64,000 bases of DNA from Rhodopseudomonas sp. (GTDB lineage: Bacteria; Pseudomonadota; Alphaproteobacteria; Rhizobiales; Xanthobacteraceae): NCBI GenBank assembly GCA_016124795.1, contig WGNB01000010.1, forward strand, positions 1 through 64,000. The letters are read 5' to 3'. Both the position numbers and the translations under genes were made by a program. This document shows, piece after piece, positions 47,985-56,264 of this stretch (position 1 is the stretch's first letter; every line of letters starts with the position of its first letter). Below the pieces are notes generated by a model. The model saw only the letters and a program-made list of their open reading frames with translations, was not told the origin of the DNA and did no database searches.

Positions 47985-48908
47985 CTAGGGCTCGGGGGCG
48001 GACGCCGCAGTATTCTCTCGAACCGGCGGCGCCTTGATGAAAGCGTCCATCTCCTGACCGAGATAGATCGGTAATTTGCTACGCCGGAAACTGTAGACAA
48101 CGTGCAGCACGCGAACGTCGGTTCGTTCGGTGGTGTTACCCGTGAGCAGCGTCTTCGGAACGAGATAGGGGTCGAAACGGACGAAGTTAAGCGGCGTTTT
48201 CAAATCCGGATTACCGCGCAAAAATGCGATGGCTTGCGCATCCGGACGCACCCGCCATGCGTCGTCCTCGTCGATGCTCACCCGCAGATAGATCAGACGA
48301 TCGTCGCCAAACAGCATCAGCGGCGGATTGAGAACGCCGCTCGGCGCGTATTCACCGACGCGCGTGTTGATCTGCAGGACGCGCCCGTCGACCGGAGCCC
48401 GGACCGTGTGCCGGGACAGTTCGGAGTCAAGCTGCTTTACCTTCGCCCTCGCCGCCGCAAGAGCCGCCTGCTTGATCGCAACGTCGTAACGCCGATTTTC
48501 GACCTCGACCTTGCTGATCGAGGTGCCCACGGCGAGGTTGGTGCCTATGTCGAGCAGGTTCTTGTTCTTGGCCAGGTCCGCTTCGGCCTGGGCAACCGCG
48601 GCCTGGGCCGGTAGCAACTGTGCCTTCACGTCGGTGTCGTCGATAGTGAACAGAGGCGCGCCGGCCTTGACCTCCTCGCCCCACGAAACATCGACCGCGG
48701 TCACGATCCCCGGGACGGGCGTCCCAATCGCAATGTTCCCGGTGCTGGCCTCGGTGATTCCGGTGCCTTCGACGTAGGAGGAGAACGGTGACAAAGCAGT
48801 CGGGCTCGGTGCGCCGGCGACAGACGCGGCTCGATCGTCCTGTACCACCGCGAATGCGGCGACAGCGACGCCTACCAGTGCGAGAGCGATGATGAAGTAG
48901 TTACGCAT
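47985..48908 (-). CDS. HlyD-family periplasmic adaptor (copy 1)
   Basis: 307 residues: N-terminal membrane anchor (YFIIALALVGVAVAAFAVV), split biotinyl-lipoyl domain (GIVTAVDVSWGEEVKAGAPL and RAPVDGRVLQINTRVGEY), a short coiled hairpin between them and a beta-barrel. Links the inner-membrane permease to the outer envelope. Overlaps the ATPase stop by 8 bp. Strongly similar to the protein at 62249-63172. Confidence 0.87.
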   Translation of the reverse strand: MRNYFIIALALVGVAVAAFAVVQDDRAASVAGAPSPTALSPFSSYVEGTGITEASTGNIAIGTPVPGIVTAVDVSWGEEVKAGAPLFTIDDTDVKAQLLPAQAAVAQAEADLAKNKNLLDIGTNLAVGTSISKVEVENRRYDVAIKQAALAAARAKVKQLDSELSRHTVRAPVDGRVLQINTRVGEYAPSGVLNPPLMLFGDDRLIYLRVSIDEDDAWRVRPDAQAIAFLRGNPDLKTPLNFVRFDPYLVPKTLLTGNTTERTDVRVLHVVYSFRRSKLPIYLGQEMDAFIKAPPVRENTAASAPEP

Positions 48909-49602
48909 TTACCGACATCTCCTCAGCCGAGACGATGCGTCCGTCGTCCATGCGCGCGATCCTGTCGGCAAAGCCAAAAATCCGGGGATCGTGCGTGACC
49001 ACAATGACCGCGCGGTCCGGCACCTTCGCTTCCCGTTGCAGCAATTCCATCATGCTCTGCCCGGTCTCGTGATCGAGGCTGCTGGTCGGCTCGTCGCAGA
49101 TGAGCAGCCTGGGTTCGCAGGCGAGCGCCCGTGCGATCGCGACCCGCTGCTGCTGCCCGCCGCTGAGTTCGCGCGATGGCGCGTCCCGCCGCTCGCTCAG
49201 CCCCACGCGTTCGGCCAGGTCGGCGGCGCGCAGCTCAGCATATTTTCGGCTGCGTCCGGCGATCAGCATCGGCACGGCGATGTTCTCGACAACGGTGAGG
49301 GTCGGCAGCAGGTTGAAGACCTGAAAGACGAAGCCGACCGCCTGATTGCGGAAGCGTGCCCGGCCGAGCGCATCCAACTGCGCTACATCCTGTCCCAGCA
49401 CCTCGCAGGTGCCCGAATCCGGGTCCGCAAGCGTGGCAATGATCGAGATCAGCGAAGTCTTGCCGCAACCGGACGGGCCGACGAGCATCAGCAGTTCACC
49501 GCGGGCCACGTCGAGGTTCACGCCGCGCAGAGCGGGGACTGCGGCCTCGCCACTCCCGTAAGTTTTGGTCAGGCTATGACAATGGACGGCAAGCGGGGGC
49601 AT
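48901..49602 (-). CDS. ABC exporter ATPase, LolD/MacB/DevA type (copy 1)
   Basis: 233 residues from the ATG at 49602; a GTG at 49656 gives 18 more residues that do not match the family. Walker A GPSGCGKTSL, Q-loop FVFQVFNLLPTL, signature LSGGQQQR, Walker B LLICDEPTSSLD, switch VVTHDPRIF. First gene of a three-gene exporter unit on the minus strand, next to the tRNA fragment. Confidence 0.87.
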   Translation of the reverse strand: MPPLAVHCHSLTKTYGSGEAAVPALRGVNLDVARGELLMLVGPSGCGKTSLISIIATLADPDSGTCEVLGQDVAQLDALGRARFRNQAVGFVFQVFNLLPTLTVVENIAVPMLIAGRSRKYAELRAADLAERVGLSERRDAPSRELSGGQQQRVAIARALACEPRLLICDEPTSSLDHETGQSMMELLQREAKVPDRAVIVVTHDPRIFGFADRIARMDDGRIVSAEEMSVNA

Positions 49603-49893
49603 TACCGATCGAAGCGCTCTGTCTCGTTCACCCCCGGAACAAGCTAAAGCATGCACCGCTCCGCATGTAAATCCATCGAAAAAACTCGGCTTGAGGTCCT
49701 CCGATTAATGGCATGCTTTCCAAATCGCCTGTGGCGAAAAACCATCGATTACTTCCGGTCGGTTACGCTGGCTAAGGGTCATTAGCCGACATTGTGGCGC
49801 GATAATCCCACCTCGGCTCTCCCTCAAAAAGCGGACATCAGTCAGCATACCCGCAAGAGGGTGTTCGCAGCTTTGTACCTACTGGTGGAAATT
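49603..49893. other. Region upstream of the exporter, no gene seen
   Basis: AT-richer sequence with no supportable frame. It should hold the promoter of the minus-strand exporter operon. A fragment AAGCGGACAT at 49836-49845 resembles the ends of intergenic palindromes elsewhere in the window. Confidence 0.4.
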
Positions 49894-49948
49894 TGGCGCG
49901 CCCGAAGAGATTCGAACTCCTGACCCCCAGATTCGTAGTCTGGGGGAC
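49894..49948 (-). pseudogene. 3' half of a tRNA-Arg(ACG), probable integration-site remnant
   Basis: On the minus strand there is a perfect anticodon stem with the loop CTACGAA (anticodon ACG), a variable region GGTCAGGAG, the T-loop TTCGAATC and an acceptor end CGGGCGCGCCA with encoded CCA. The D-arm and 5' acceptor strand that should precede it (at higher coordinates) are absent; the sequence there is unrelated. Such 3' tRNA halves mark the far end of islands inserted at a tRNA gene. Confidence 0.75.
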
Positions 49949-50103
49949 GCCATTGAAATCATTGAGGTTCGTTACCGTAAGGATAGGCTATTAGTCAAAT
50001 TGTTTAATGTTCGAGCTAGCTAGCCGGTCGGGTGTTGCCAAAAGCTTTTTCAGCTTAGTCGCGCCTTGGGGCACGCGAGCGCCGTTTCCTCCACCTGCCG
50101 CCA

Positions 50104-50292
50104 ATGCCCGTTTATAACATCGAGCGAATGCTAAAGCGGGTGATCAGCAGTAAGGGGGCCGTACTCTTGTGCGGCACATGCATGGATGCGCGCGGCATGA
50201 GCGAAGCGGAACTACTCGTAGGCGCACAGCGCAGCACGATGGACGCGCTGGCGAATGCAACGGCGGAGGCCGATAAGGTCTTGGTATTCTGA
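50104..50292 (+). pseudogene. C-terminal fragment of a DsrE-family protein
   Basis: 62 residues: YNIERMLKRVISSKGAVLLC, GTCMDARGM, then STMDALANATAEADKVLVF, which is the second half of a DsrE/DsrF-like protein with its conserved cysteine pair. The first half (about 60 residues) is not present upstream in any frame, and no ribosome binding site precedes the ATG. Probably cut when the element at the tRNA fragment inserted. Confidence 0.65.
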
Positions 50293-50313
50293 ATGTGTTC
50301 CGGACCATAGTTC

Positions 50314-51123
50314 TTATGCAATTGCCTTCACAATTGTTTCGAGAACGTTTAAAGCATCGATAGTCCCGTCGGACTCGCCTTTTTCAAAATCCCGTTCGGT
50401 CTGCCCCATCGTGTTGGTGACATGCGCGAGACAAAGTACGGATTTTGAACGTGCCCGCGCAAACGTGTATAGGGCAGCCGCCTCCATTTCCACCGCCAAT
50501 ATGCCCCTCGCGCGTGCGGCCTCAATCGCTTCGGTCGTTTCCCGAAACGGCGCATCGGTGGTCCAGCTTGACCCGACCAGAACGCGCAAGGCCGACTGTT
50601 CGAGAGCCTTGGCAGCCGTCGCAACGAGTTGTATGTCAGCTTCCGCAAACTCGGCCGGCACGGCGTAATGATAGCTTGTGCCCTCGTCTCGGAGCGCGCG
50701 GTCGATCACCACAAAATAGGGCGTTGGCCCCGCAGCATTGATTTGGCCCGCTGACGTGAGACTGAGCAGAAAGCGGCAGCCGCAGGCGAATAATTCTTCG
50801 GCGATTAATACCGCGAAGGATGCACCAACGACGCAGCCGAGGATGCCGACCGTTTGGCCCCCGAGATGAAACACATAGAGGTCAGTGTGGTAACAGGGCC
50901 ACGCATCAAAGCGCGCGGCTTGACCGGATTTGCGGAGATGGCGGAGGATATCGCCGTCCGGATCGAGGATGCAGACCGACGGTACATCGAGGGGCACAAA
51001 CCCCTTTTGGCGTCGGGCTTCGCGCAACAAGGCATCAGGCGAAAACACCGATGACACATTCGGAAACTTGTTTTCTAGGATGGGCACCGTTTCGCTCTTT
51101 CGTTCATTCTTGATCCGATGCAT
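50314..51123 (-). CDS. Nucleoside phosphorylase family protein
   Basis: 269 residues from the ATG at 51123 (a GTG three codons earlier is possible). PNP/UDP phosphorylase fold: GGQTVGILGCVVGASFAVLI, LLSLTSAGQIN and the purine/uridine site VEMEAAALYTFARA with the ribose-binding glutamate. Would cleave a nucleoside with phosphate. The first 60 residues do not match well. It stands alone, converging with the DsrE fragment; its role here is unknown. Confidence 0.75.
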   Translation of the reverse strand: MHRIKNERKSETVPILENKFPNVSSVFSPDALLREARRQKGFVPLDVPSVCILDPDGDILRHLRKSGQAARFDAWPCYHTDLYVFHLGGQTVGILGCVVGASFAVLIAEELFACGCRFLLSLTSAGQINAAGPTPYFVVIDRALRDEGTSYHYAVPAEFAEADIQLVATAAKALEQSALRVLVGSSWTTDAPFRETTEAIEAARARGILAVEMEAAALYTFARARSKSVLCLAHVTNTMGQTERDFEKGESDGTIDALNVLETIVKAIA

Positions 51124-51181
51124 GCTCACCACCCATCAACGCTAATGTATGTTTATCGTACCTCATCAAAGAGACATTTAA

Positions 51182-51778
51182 ATGGTGCTTCCTGGTTTTT
51201 TCAAAGGAACCGAAATGCCCACTGCCGGCTGGTGGGAGGCGCTATGGCCTGATCCGGCCACGATCCTCAGTCAAGTTGGCGTGACGGCTGGCATGGTAGT
51301 TGTCGATTTATGCTCAGGCGACGGCTGGTTTACATTGCAGATTGCCAAGCTTGCACGGGATGTCACGTCGGTAGATATCGACCGCAATTTCCTGGACTTG
51401 GCCCGCATTCGTCTCGTTGAGAACGGCATCACCAATTGCAAGTTTGTCGAAGGCGACGCCTATGACATCGACAAGCTGATATCGCAGCCGGTAGATTTTG
51501 TGTTCATGGCGAACGCATTTCACGGCGTGCCGGAGCGAACACGGCTTGCACGTGCTGTGGCATCGGCTCTTGTTCCGAATGGACGTTTTGCAATTGTGAA
51601 TTGGCATGCGCGACCGCGCGAGGAAACCACAATTTTGGGCGAGCCGCGCGGGCCGGCAACCGAACTCAGAATGACGCCGGAAGCCACTCAGGTGGCGGTG
51701 GAGCCAGCGGGATTCAGATTGCATCGGGTCGTCGAATTGCCGCCTTACCATTACGGAGCGATTTTCGACAGAAATTGA
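51182..51778 (+). CDS. Class I SAM-dependent methyltransferase
   Basis: 198 residues. SAM site VVDLCSGDGWFTLQIAKLA (motif I), acidic end of strand 2 in SVDIDRNF, then EGDAYDID and FVFMANAFHGVPER. The start FFKGTEMPTAGWWEALWPDP is typical of a group of small methyltransferases seen near metal and metalloid genes. An ATG at 51215 has a better ribosome binding site (AAAGGA), but the family match reaches further upstream, so 51182 was kept. Followed after 25 bp by the IS element. Confidence 0.75.
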   Translation: MVLPGFFKGTEMPTAGWWEALWPDPATILSQVGVTAGMVVVDLCSGDGWFTLQIAKLARDVTSVDIDRNFLDLARIRLVENGITNCKFVEGDAYDIDKLISQPVDFVFMANAFHGVPERTRLARAVASALVPNGRFAIVNWHARPREETTILGEPRGPATELRMTPEATQVAVEPAGFRLHRVVELPPYHYGAIFDRN

Positions 51779-51803
51779 ACGGACAGATGAAATGTCGCTT
51801 ATG

Positions 51804-53325
51804 GGCCGATTTTGTTGAAAAAGTCTGGCTGCAAATCTAAGTAGATCGCGCCACGATATTGATGGCACCCGCCTTGCTACCGGATCTGTTGTCAGGCTGG
51901 TTTCAGGTCCGGCACCGGGATCAGCTTTGCCAGTTTCCGAAGGTTCTGGGCGGTTGCTGCGAGGAGGAATTCGTCGTGCGCACCGTTTGGCCCTCGTAGT
52001 CGAAGCCGGCCGAGGTTAAGGATGCGCTTGAGATGCGCGAACAGCATCTCGATCTTTTTGCGTAGCCGCCGGGATTGCCCGCCTTCCCATGACTTGGCGA
52101 TCTGGCGCGCCATATCGCGGGCGCCTTCGTGGATCGAGCGCGGTACCTTGCGCGCCGGAGTGTTAGGACAGCACCTAGGTCTGAGAGTACATCCGGCACA
52201 ATCGCTCTTGCTGGCGCGGTAGAGCATCGTGGCATCGTCGTTCACAAGCGTACCGGTCGTGGTCAGCTTCTTCCCGCCAGGACAGAGGTAGATGTCGATC
52301 TCATGATCATAAGTGAAGTCGTCGCGTGAGAAGGTGCCGTCCTTGCGGGCCGACTTGTCGAATACGGTCACATGCGGCTCGATGCCGTGTTCGTGGACCA
52401 GCCACCCCAGCATGTCGGCCGAGCCATAGGCACTGTCACCCATCAGCCTGGCGGGATAGAGACCGAAACGGTCCATCGAGCGCTCGATCATGCGCCTTGC
52501 CGCAAGAACCTCGGCCTGCCGGATCGCGGAGGTTGCTTCGACATCCACGATGATCGCGTTCTCGACATCGATCAGATAGTTGGTGGAGTAAGCGAAGAAA
52601 GCCTGTCCGCCATGCGCCCCGGTCCAGCGCGCCGCCGGATCGGCCGGCGAGATGAACTTCGGCTTGACCTCGCTCGCGGCGCCGAATGCCGCGTCATCGA
52701 GCACCGCCAGATACTCCTTGATCGCGCGCCCGGTGGCTTCTGGCGCAAACCCCTTCGCACCCTCGATACCCTTCTGCCGGTTGGCATCCGCCTTGATCAG
52801 GCTGGCATCGACAGCAAAGCCTTCGCCGCCGACGAGACGCTCGCTGATGCAGCGTCGCAGGACCGTCTCAAACAGCCGTCGGAACAGGTCGCTCTGCCGG
52901 AAGCGGCCATGCCGATTCTTCGAGAAGGTGGAATGATCGGGCACGCCGCCGTCGAGCCCGAGCCGGCAGAACCAGCGATACGCCAGGTTGAGGTGAATCT
53001 CCACGCATACCCGCCGCTCGGAGCGGATGCCGAAGCAGTAGCCTACGATCAGCATCCGGAGCATCAACTCTGGATCGACCGATGGCCGACCCGTCGTGCT
53101 GTAGAAGGCGGCCAGTTCACGCCTCAACTCGCCAAGCTCGACGAACCGGTCGATCGACCGCAAGAGATGATCGGACGGCACATGCCCTTCCAGCGAGAAC
53201 TCATAGAACAAAGCAGCCTGTTCGACTTGCCGGTGTCCCATCATGATCTTCAGTCCTGGCTATAGCCACGACTGAATCAGTGAACGTCATGCGTCGCAAC
53301 TAAGACTTTTTCAACAAAATCGGCC
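51804..53325. mobile_element. IS1182-family insertion sequence, complete
   Basis: 1522 bp bounded by perfect 23-bp inverted repeats: left 51804-51826 (begins GGCCGATTTTGTTGAA) and right 53303-53325. One intact transposase gene. No clear target duplication flanks it. Outside the ends, GTCGCTT (51794-51800) and AAGCGAC (53333-53339) form an inverted repeat, so it may have entered a palindromic intergenic element. It lies between the methyltransferase gene and the damaged membrane gene of the mer unit. Confidence 0.9.
51892..53244 (-). CDS. IS1182-family transposase
   Basis: 450 residues, full length. N-terminal DUF772-like domain (GRPSVDPELMLRMLIVGYCF, FSKNRHGRF), then the DDE catalytic core: D in FAVDASLIKADAN, D in LMGDSAYGSAD, E in KIEMLFAHLKRIL. 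A cysteine cluster CAGCTLRPRCC precedes the last part. No frameshift, so the element may be active. Confidence 0.92.
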   Translation of the reverse strand: MMGHRQVEQAALFYEFSLEGHVPSDHLLRSIDRFVELGELRRELAAFYSTTGRPSVDPELMLRMLIVGYCFGIRSERRVCVEIHLNLAYRWFCRLGLDGGVPDHSTFSKNRHGRFRQSDLFRRLFETVLRRCISERLVGGEGFAVDASLIKADANRQKGIEGAKGFAPEATGRAIKEYLAVLDDAAFGAASEVKPKFISPADPAARWTGAHGGQAFFAYSTNYLIDVENAIIVDVEATSAIRQAEVLAARRMIERSMDRFGLYPARLMGDSAYGSADMLGWLVHEHGIEPHVTVFDKSARKDGTFSRDDFTYDHEIDIYLCPGGKKLTTTGTLVNDDATMLYRASKSDCAGCTLRPRCCPNTPARKVPRSIHEGARDMARQIAKSWEGGQSRRLRKKIEMLFAHLKRILNLGRLRLRGPNGAHDEFLLAATAQNLRKLAKLIPVPDLKPA

Positions 53326-53355
53326 AAAGCGGAAGCGACGTCGATGAGACTTGAG

Positions 53356-53830
53356 CTATGCCTTGATGGCTTGCGCGTGGCGTGGGCCGAAGGCTAGTCG
53401 ATACAAACCCCATAAGAAAAACGCGAACAATAGATGTGGGATAGCGGATCCAACGATCAGATTGTGGCTTATTGCGAGCCCAAGAAAGCCCCATCCGACG
53501 AGCGGGAAAAAGAACACGAGAACCATTAACCAGAGCGCGATGCCCGAGCCACAAGGCTCGCCCAAAGGTCAATGTATCGCGGAACAGCACCACATAGAGC
53601 GCAGTAAATGCCGTCACCCACGCCGTGTGAAAAATCAACCCGACCGGCAGTGGCAACGACCGACCTAGTACTGTCTCCGCAAAGGCAAGCCCCAACGGTC
53701 GCGGCAGTGGCGAGATACCTGACTTCAGGCCAATAATCATGAATGCTGCGGTTAGGATTGCGACACCGATGCCAACCCCAATTACTTTGGCCCATTCGCG
53801 AGTGTCAAGTTGATGTAGTTGCCATTTCAT
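53356..53830 (-). pseudogene. Frameshifted small membrane protein of the mer unit
   Basis: From the ATG at 53830 one frame encodes a hydrophobic protein up to about 53540 (MKWQLHQLDTREWAKVIGVG, LFRDTLTFGRALWL). The matching C-terminal half continues in another frame (ALWLMVLVFFFPLVGWGFLG to the stop at 53356). A one-base insertion (or two-base loss) near 53540-53565 joins them, so the gene is broken unless the sequence has an error. The intact product would be about 155 residues with four spans; function unknown. Confidence 0.6.
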
Positions 53831-53843
53831 TCGCAGCCTCCCT

Positions 53844-54065
53844 CTAGCAGCATTTAGATACCGTTGCGCTTTGAGCGTGGTGTTCTTGGATAGGAGGGCA
53901 TGGAACAGAGCCGTATGAACAGAACACGCAACAATCGCCCGGCTTCGGCTTAAGGCGAGCGCCACACCCGCTGCAGTCATAGAAGAACTGGCACGCATCG
54001 GTTGGCATCGGCTCGGCTTTCGCCGTGCCGCAGTGCGGACAAGTGATGACGGACTTTTCGATCAT
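53844..54065 (-). CDS. GDCCVxC-type zinc-ribbon protein
   Basis: 73 residues from the ATG at 54065, 4 bp after merP. Cysteine pairs CPHCG, CSGCG and GDCCVFCSYGSVPCPP make it a small metal-binding protein. The GDCCVxC family is often found next to mer or other metal-transport genes and may buffer metal in the cytoplasm. Its function is not established. Confidence 0.75.
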   Translation of the reverse strand: MIEKSVITCPHCGTAKAEPMPTDACQFFYDCSGCGARLKPKPGDCCVFCSYGSVPCPPIQEHHAQSATVSKCC

Positions 54066-54069
54066 GACA

Positions 54070-54357
54070 TCAACTCTTTGGCGAAGATGGGTAGCCCGCA
54101 TTGGTCGTCGCGGTGGTGAGCGCCTTTACGTTGGTTCGCGCGTCGTCATAGGTCACGACTGCCGTCTTTTGTTGCAGCGACACCGTGACTTTCTCGACGC
54201 CAGGGACGGCCTGCAGGCTCGCTCGCACGGTATACGGACAGGCAGCGCAGTACATGTTCTGCACCGCCAATGCGACCGTTTTTTCGGCGGCAATAGCCGA
54301 TGATGAGGCCACGATTGCGAGTGCAACGGTGAACGGGGCTAACTTATGCATGTGCAT
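54070..54357 (-). CDS. merP: Periplasmic mercury-binding protein MerP
   Basis: 95 residues with a signal peptide (KLAPFTVALAIVASSSAIAA) and a heavy-metal-associated domain. The ligand motif is NMYCAACPYTV (CxxC) where classic MerP has GMTCxxCP, so the threonine before the first cysteine is replaced by tyrosine. It would hand Hg(II) to MerT. Start at 54357, or ATG two codons later. Follows merT by 8 bp. Confidence 0.85.
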   Translation of the reverse strand: MHMHKLAPFTVALAIVASSSAIAAEKTVALAVQNMYCAACPYTVRASLQAVPGVEKVTVSLQQKTAVVTYDDARTNVKALTTATTNAGYPSSPKS

Positions 54358-54365
54358 ATCTCCAG

Positions 54366-54752
54366 TCACGAAAGCAGGTAAGGCGCGAGGTAGTCGAACC
54401 CGAAAGCGGCAATGACAATCACCGTCGCGGCCACAAGCGCGATCATCACAAGCTTGTTGGAAAGCGGGCGGGCACAAGCTCGACCATCGGCGCAAGCTTG
54501 CTTTGAGGCGCGATAAACCAGCCAATAGCCCGCGCCGACGAACCCAAGCGTCACCACGACGAAAATCGGCTTATACGGCGCAAGCTGGGTGAAATTGCTG
54601 ATCCATGCGCCGCTGATCCCGAGACTGAACAACACCACTGGCAGAATGCAGCATGACGTGGCGGCAAAGGCCGCAATCAATGCTCCTACCGCGAGCATGC
54701 GCGGCACCTGTGCAGGTATTGGTTCTGACGACTCTTCCGGCTTGACTGTCAT
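54366..54752 (-). CDS. merT: Mercuric transport protein MerT
   Basis: 128 residues with three hydrophobic spans. The first carries the vicinal cysteine pair in AATSCCILPVVLFSLG, and the cytoplasmic loop has CADGRACARP, the second cysteine pair. Imports Hg(II) from MerP into the cytoplasm, normally for MerA. First gene after a mer-type promoter and divergent from merR. Confidence 0.88.
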   Translation of the reverse strand: MTVKPEESSEPIPAQVPRMLAVGALIAAFAATSCCILPVVLFSLGISGAWISNFTQLAPYKPIFVVVTLGFVGAGYWLVYRASKQACADGRACARPLSNKLVMIALVAATVIVIAAFGFDYLAPYLLS

Positions 54753-54759
54753 GGCATCA

Positions 54760-54790
54760 GACCTACATCCTGTAGTTACTACAGGATCAA
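54760..54790 (-). promoter_or_regulatory. MerR-type promoter/operator of merTP
   Basis: Minus strand: -35 TTGATC (54785-54790), 19-bp spacer, -10-like TAGGTC (54760-54765). The dyad CCTGTAG-TA-CTACAGG core fills the overlong spacer. This is the classic architecture that MerR underwinds on mercury binding to allow transcription. Confidence 0.8.
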
Positions 54791-54802
54791 GGGCTTAAGA
54801 CC

Positions 54803-55234
54803 ATGGATGCAATCACAAAAACGCGAGCCGCCCCGTTTACGATTGGAAGGCTTTCAGACGCGACAGGCGTCAATATTGAGACGATCCGCTACTACGAGCG
54901 CATCAAATTGCTTGTCGCGCCACCGCGTACCCGGGGCGGACACCGCAGTTATCGAGAGGGGCACGTCCAACAGCTCAAATTTGTCCGCCGTGCCCGGGAC
55001 CTCGGATTTGGCATTGACGCCATCAGAGCATTGCTGGCGCTCGCCGAAGGCGACAATCCATCATGCCAAAAGGTTCGCGACATTGCGGCAGTGCATCTTG
55101 CCGATGTGCGTACAAAGCTTGCTGATCTTTCGAGACTGGAAGACGTTCTCGCAAAGACGGTGACGGATTGCGACGTCAAGTGCTGCGCTTCACCCGCGCC
55201 GCCCTGTCCGGTTCTGAAAATTTTACAACACTAG
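54803..55234 (+). CDS. merR: MerR-type mercury-responsive regulator
   Basis: 143 residues. Winged helix start FTIGRLSDATGVNIETIRYYERI, long dimer helix and three candidate Hg ligands: cysteine in NPSCQKV, in TVTDCDVK and in PPCPVLKIL, in the order of MerR C82/C117/C126. Extra cysteines (KCC) also lie in the metal loop. Divergent from merT; starts 13 bp after the -35 of the merTP promoter. Confidence 0.85.
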   Translation: MDAITKTRAAPFTIGRLSDATGVNIETIRYYERIKLLVAPPRTRGGHRSYREGHVQQLKFVRRARDLGFGIDAIRALLALAEGDNPSCQKVRDIAAVHLADVRTKLADLSRLEDVLAKTVTDCDVKCCASPAPPCPVLKILQH

Positions 55235-55528
55235 ACCGCTCGACCTATCGCTTTCGCCAACGCCAAAAAGCAACACCAGACCAAATCTCCTCGACCCCAC
55301 GAAAGGCCATGCGTCTTGCAGGAAGCCATAAGCGGACCCATCGGATTGGCAAGGTCATAGGGGGATGTAATCTCGGCAATGATTTACCTCGCCTTGGTTC
55401 TGCGTGCCTTGGATGCATTGTACAGAGCTGTTTGAAAACCGCCCGACGTCGACGCTCAAAGACGCAGCGCATGTCGCTTGGACGACCTTTTTTTTACGTA
55501 AGCCGCCACATATCGAAAGACAGTAACA
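55235..55528. other. Gap between merR and the cation transporter
   Basis: 294 bp with no convincing frame. It may contain remnants of lost mer genes, but nothing recognisable is left. A CGACGTCGACG palindrome lies near 55445-55455. Confidence 0.35.
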
Positions 55529-56107
55529 ATGACCGATGCAAAACTGCGCCGCGTTGTGGCCTTCGTAGCCGCGCTCAATCTAAGCTATTTTGTCGTCGAG
55601 TTCTCAGTTGCCCTTACTATCAAGTCCGTTTCTCTCTTTGCCGATAGCATCGACTTTCTCGAAGATACATCTGTCAATCTGTTAATCCTTTTGGCGCTCG
55701 GCTGGACCGCACGCAATCGAGCGCGGGTGGGCATGTTGCTCGCCGTTATCCTCCTTGCTCCCGGCATCGCTGCGGTGTGGACAGGTTTTGAAAAGCTGTC
55801 GCTTCCGGTTGCACCTAATCCGGTCGCATTGTCATGGACAGGCGCGGGTGCTTTTGCCGTGAATGTGACATGTGCATTCATGCTCGCCCATTATCGGCAT
55901 CACTCTGGCAGCCTGACAAAAGCCGCCTTTCTTTCGGCGAGGAATGATGCTTTCGCTAACGTGGCTATTATCCTTGCCGGCATTGCTACTGCTGTAACGC
56001 GCTCGGTGTGGCCCGATCTGATTGTGGGCGTTGGCATAGCAGCGATGAACGCGGACGCGGCGCGCGAAATATTTCATGCGGCACGCCGAGAACAAGCCGA
56101 GCCTTAA
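55529..56107 (+). CDS. Short cation transporter of the CDF type
   Basis: 192 residues, about five to six spans. Resembles the membrane part of cation diffusion facilitators: SLFADSIDFLEDTSVNLLI with the acidic metal site of span 2, and AFLSARNDAFANVAIILAG with that of span 5. The cytoplasmic C-terminal domain is missing, as in a group of short CDF-like proteins. Likely metal efflux; the metal is unknown. Confidence 0.7.
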   Translation: MTDAKLRRVVAFVAALNLSYFVVEFSVALTIKSVSLFADSIDFLEDTSVNLLILLALGWTARNRARVGMLLAVILLAPGIAAVWTGFEKLSLPVAPNPVALSWTGAGAFAVNVTCAFMLAHYRHHSGSLTKAAFLSARNDAFANVAIILAGIATAVTRSVWPDLIVGVGIAAMNADAAREIFHAARREQAEP

Positions 56108-56264
56108 TGGATCGTCCCAATAGCCGTGGGTCCTTATTGCGACTTTACGGTTGCAAACCTGTGCAGCGCGCGAGGTCGTGGAACAGTTTGTCGAAGTATC
56201 TAGATCGCGGAAGCTAGAGATAATCCGGCCATAGCGGCCTCAGAGCGATTGAGTTGGTCCGCAC

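Noticed and set aside
49894-49948. Intact tRNA gene
   Set aside because: No D-arm or 5' acceptor strand can be found next to the anticodon arm, so it cannot fold as a full tRNA.
55168-55647. Plus-strand frame across the merR-CDF gap
   Set aside because: Overlaps both real genes out of frame and has no family features.
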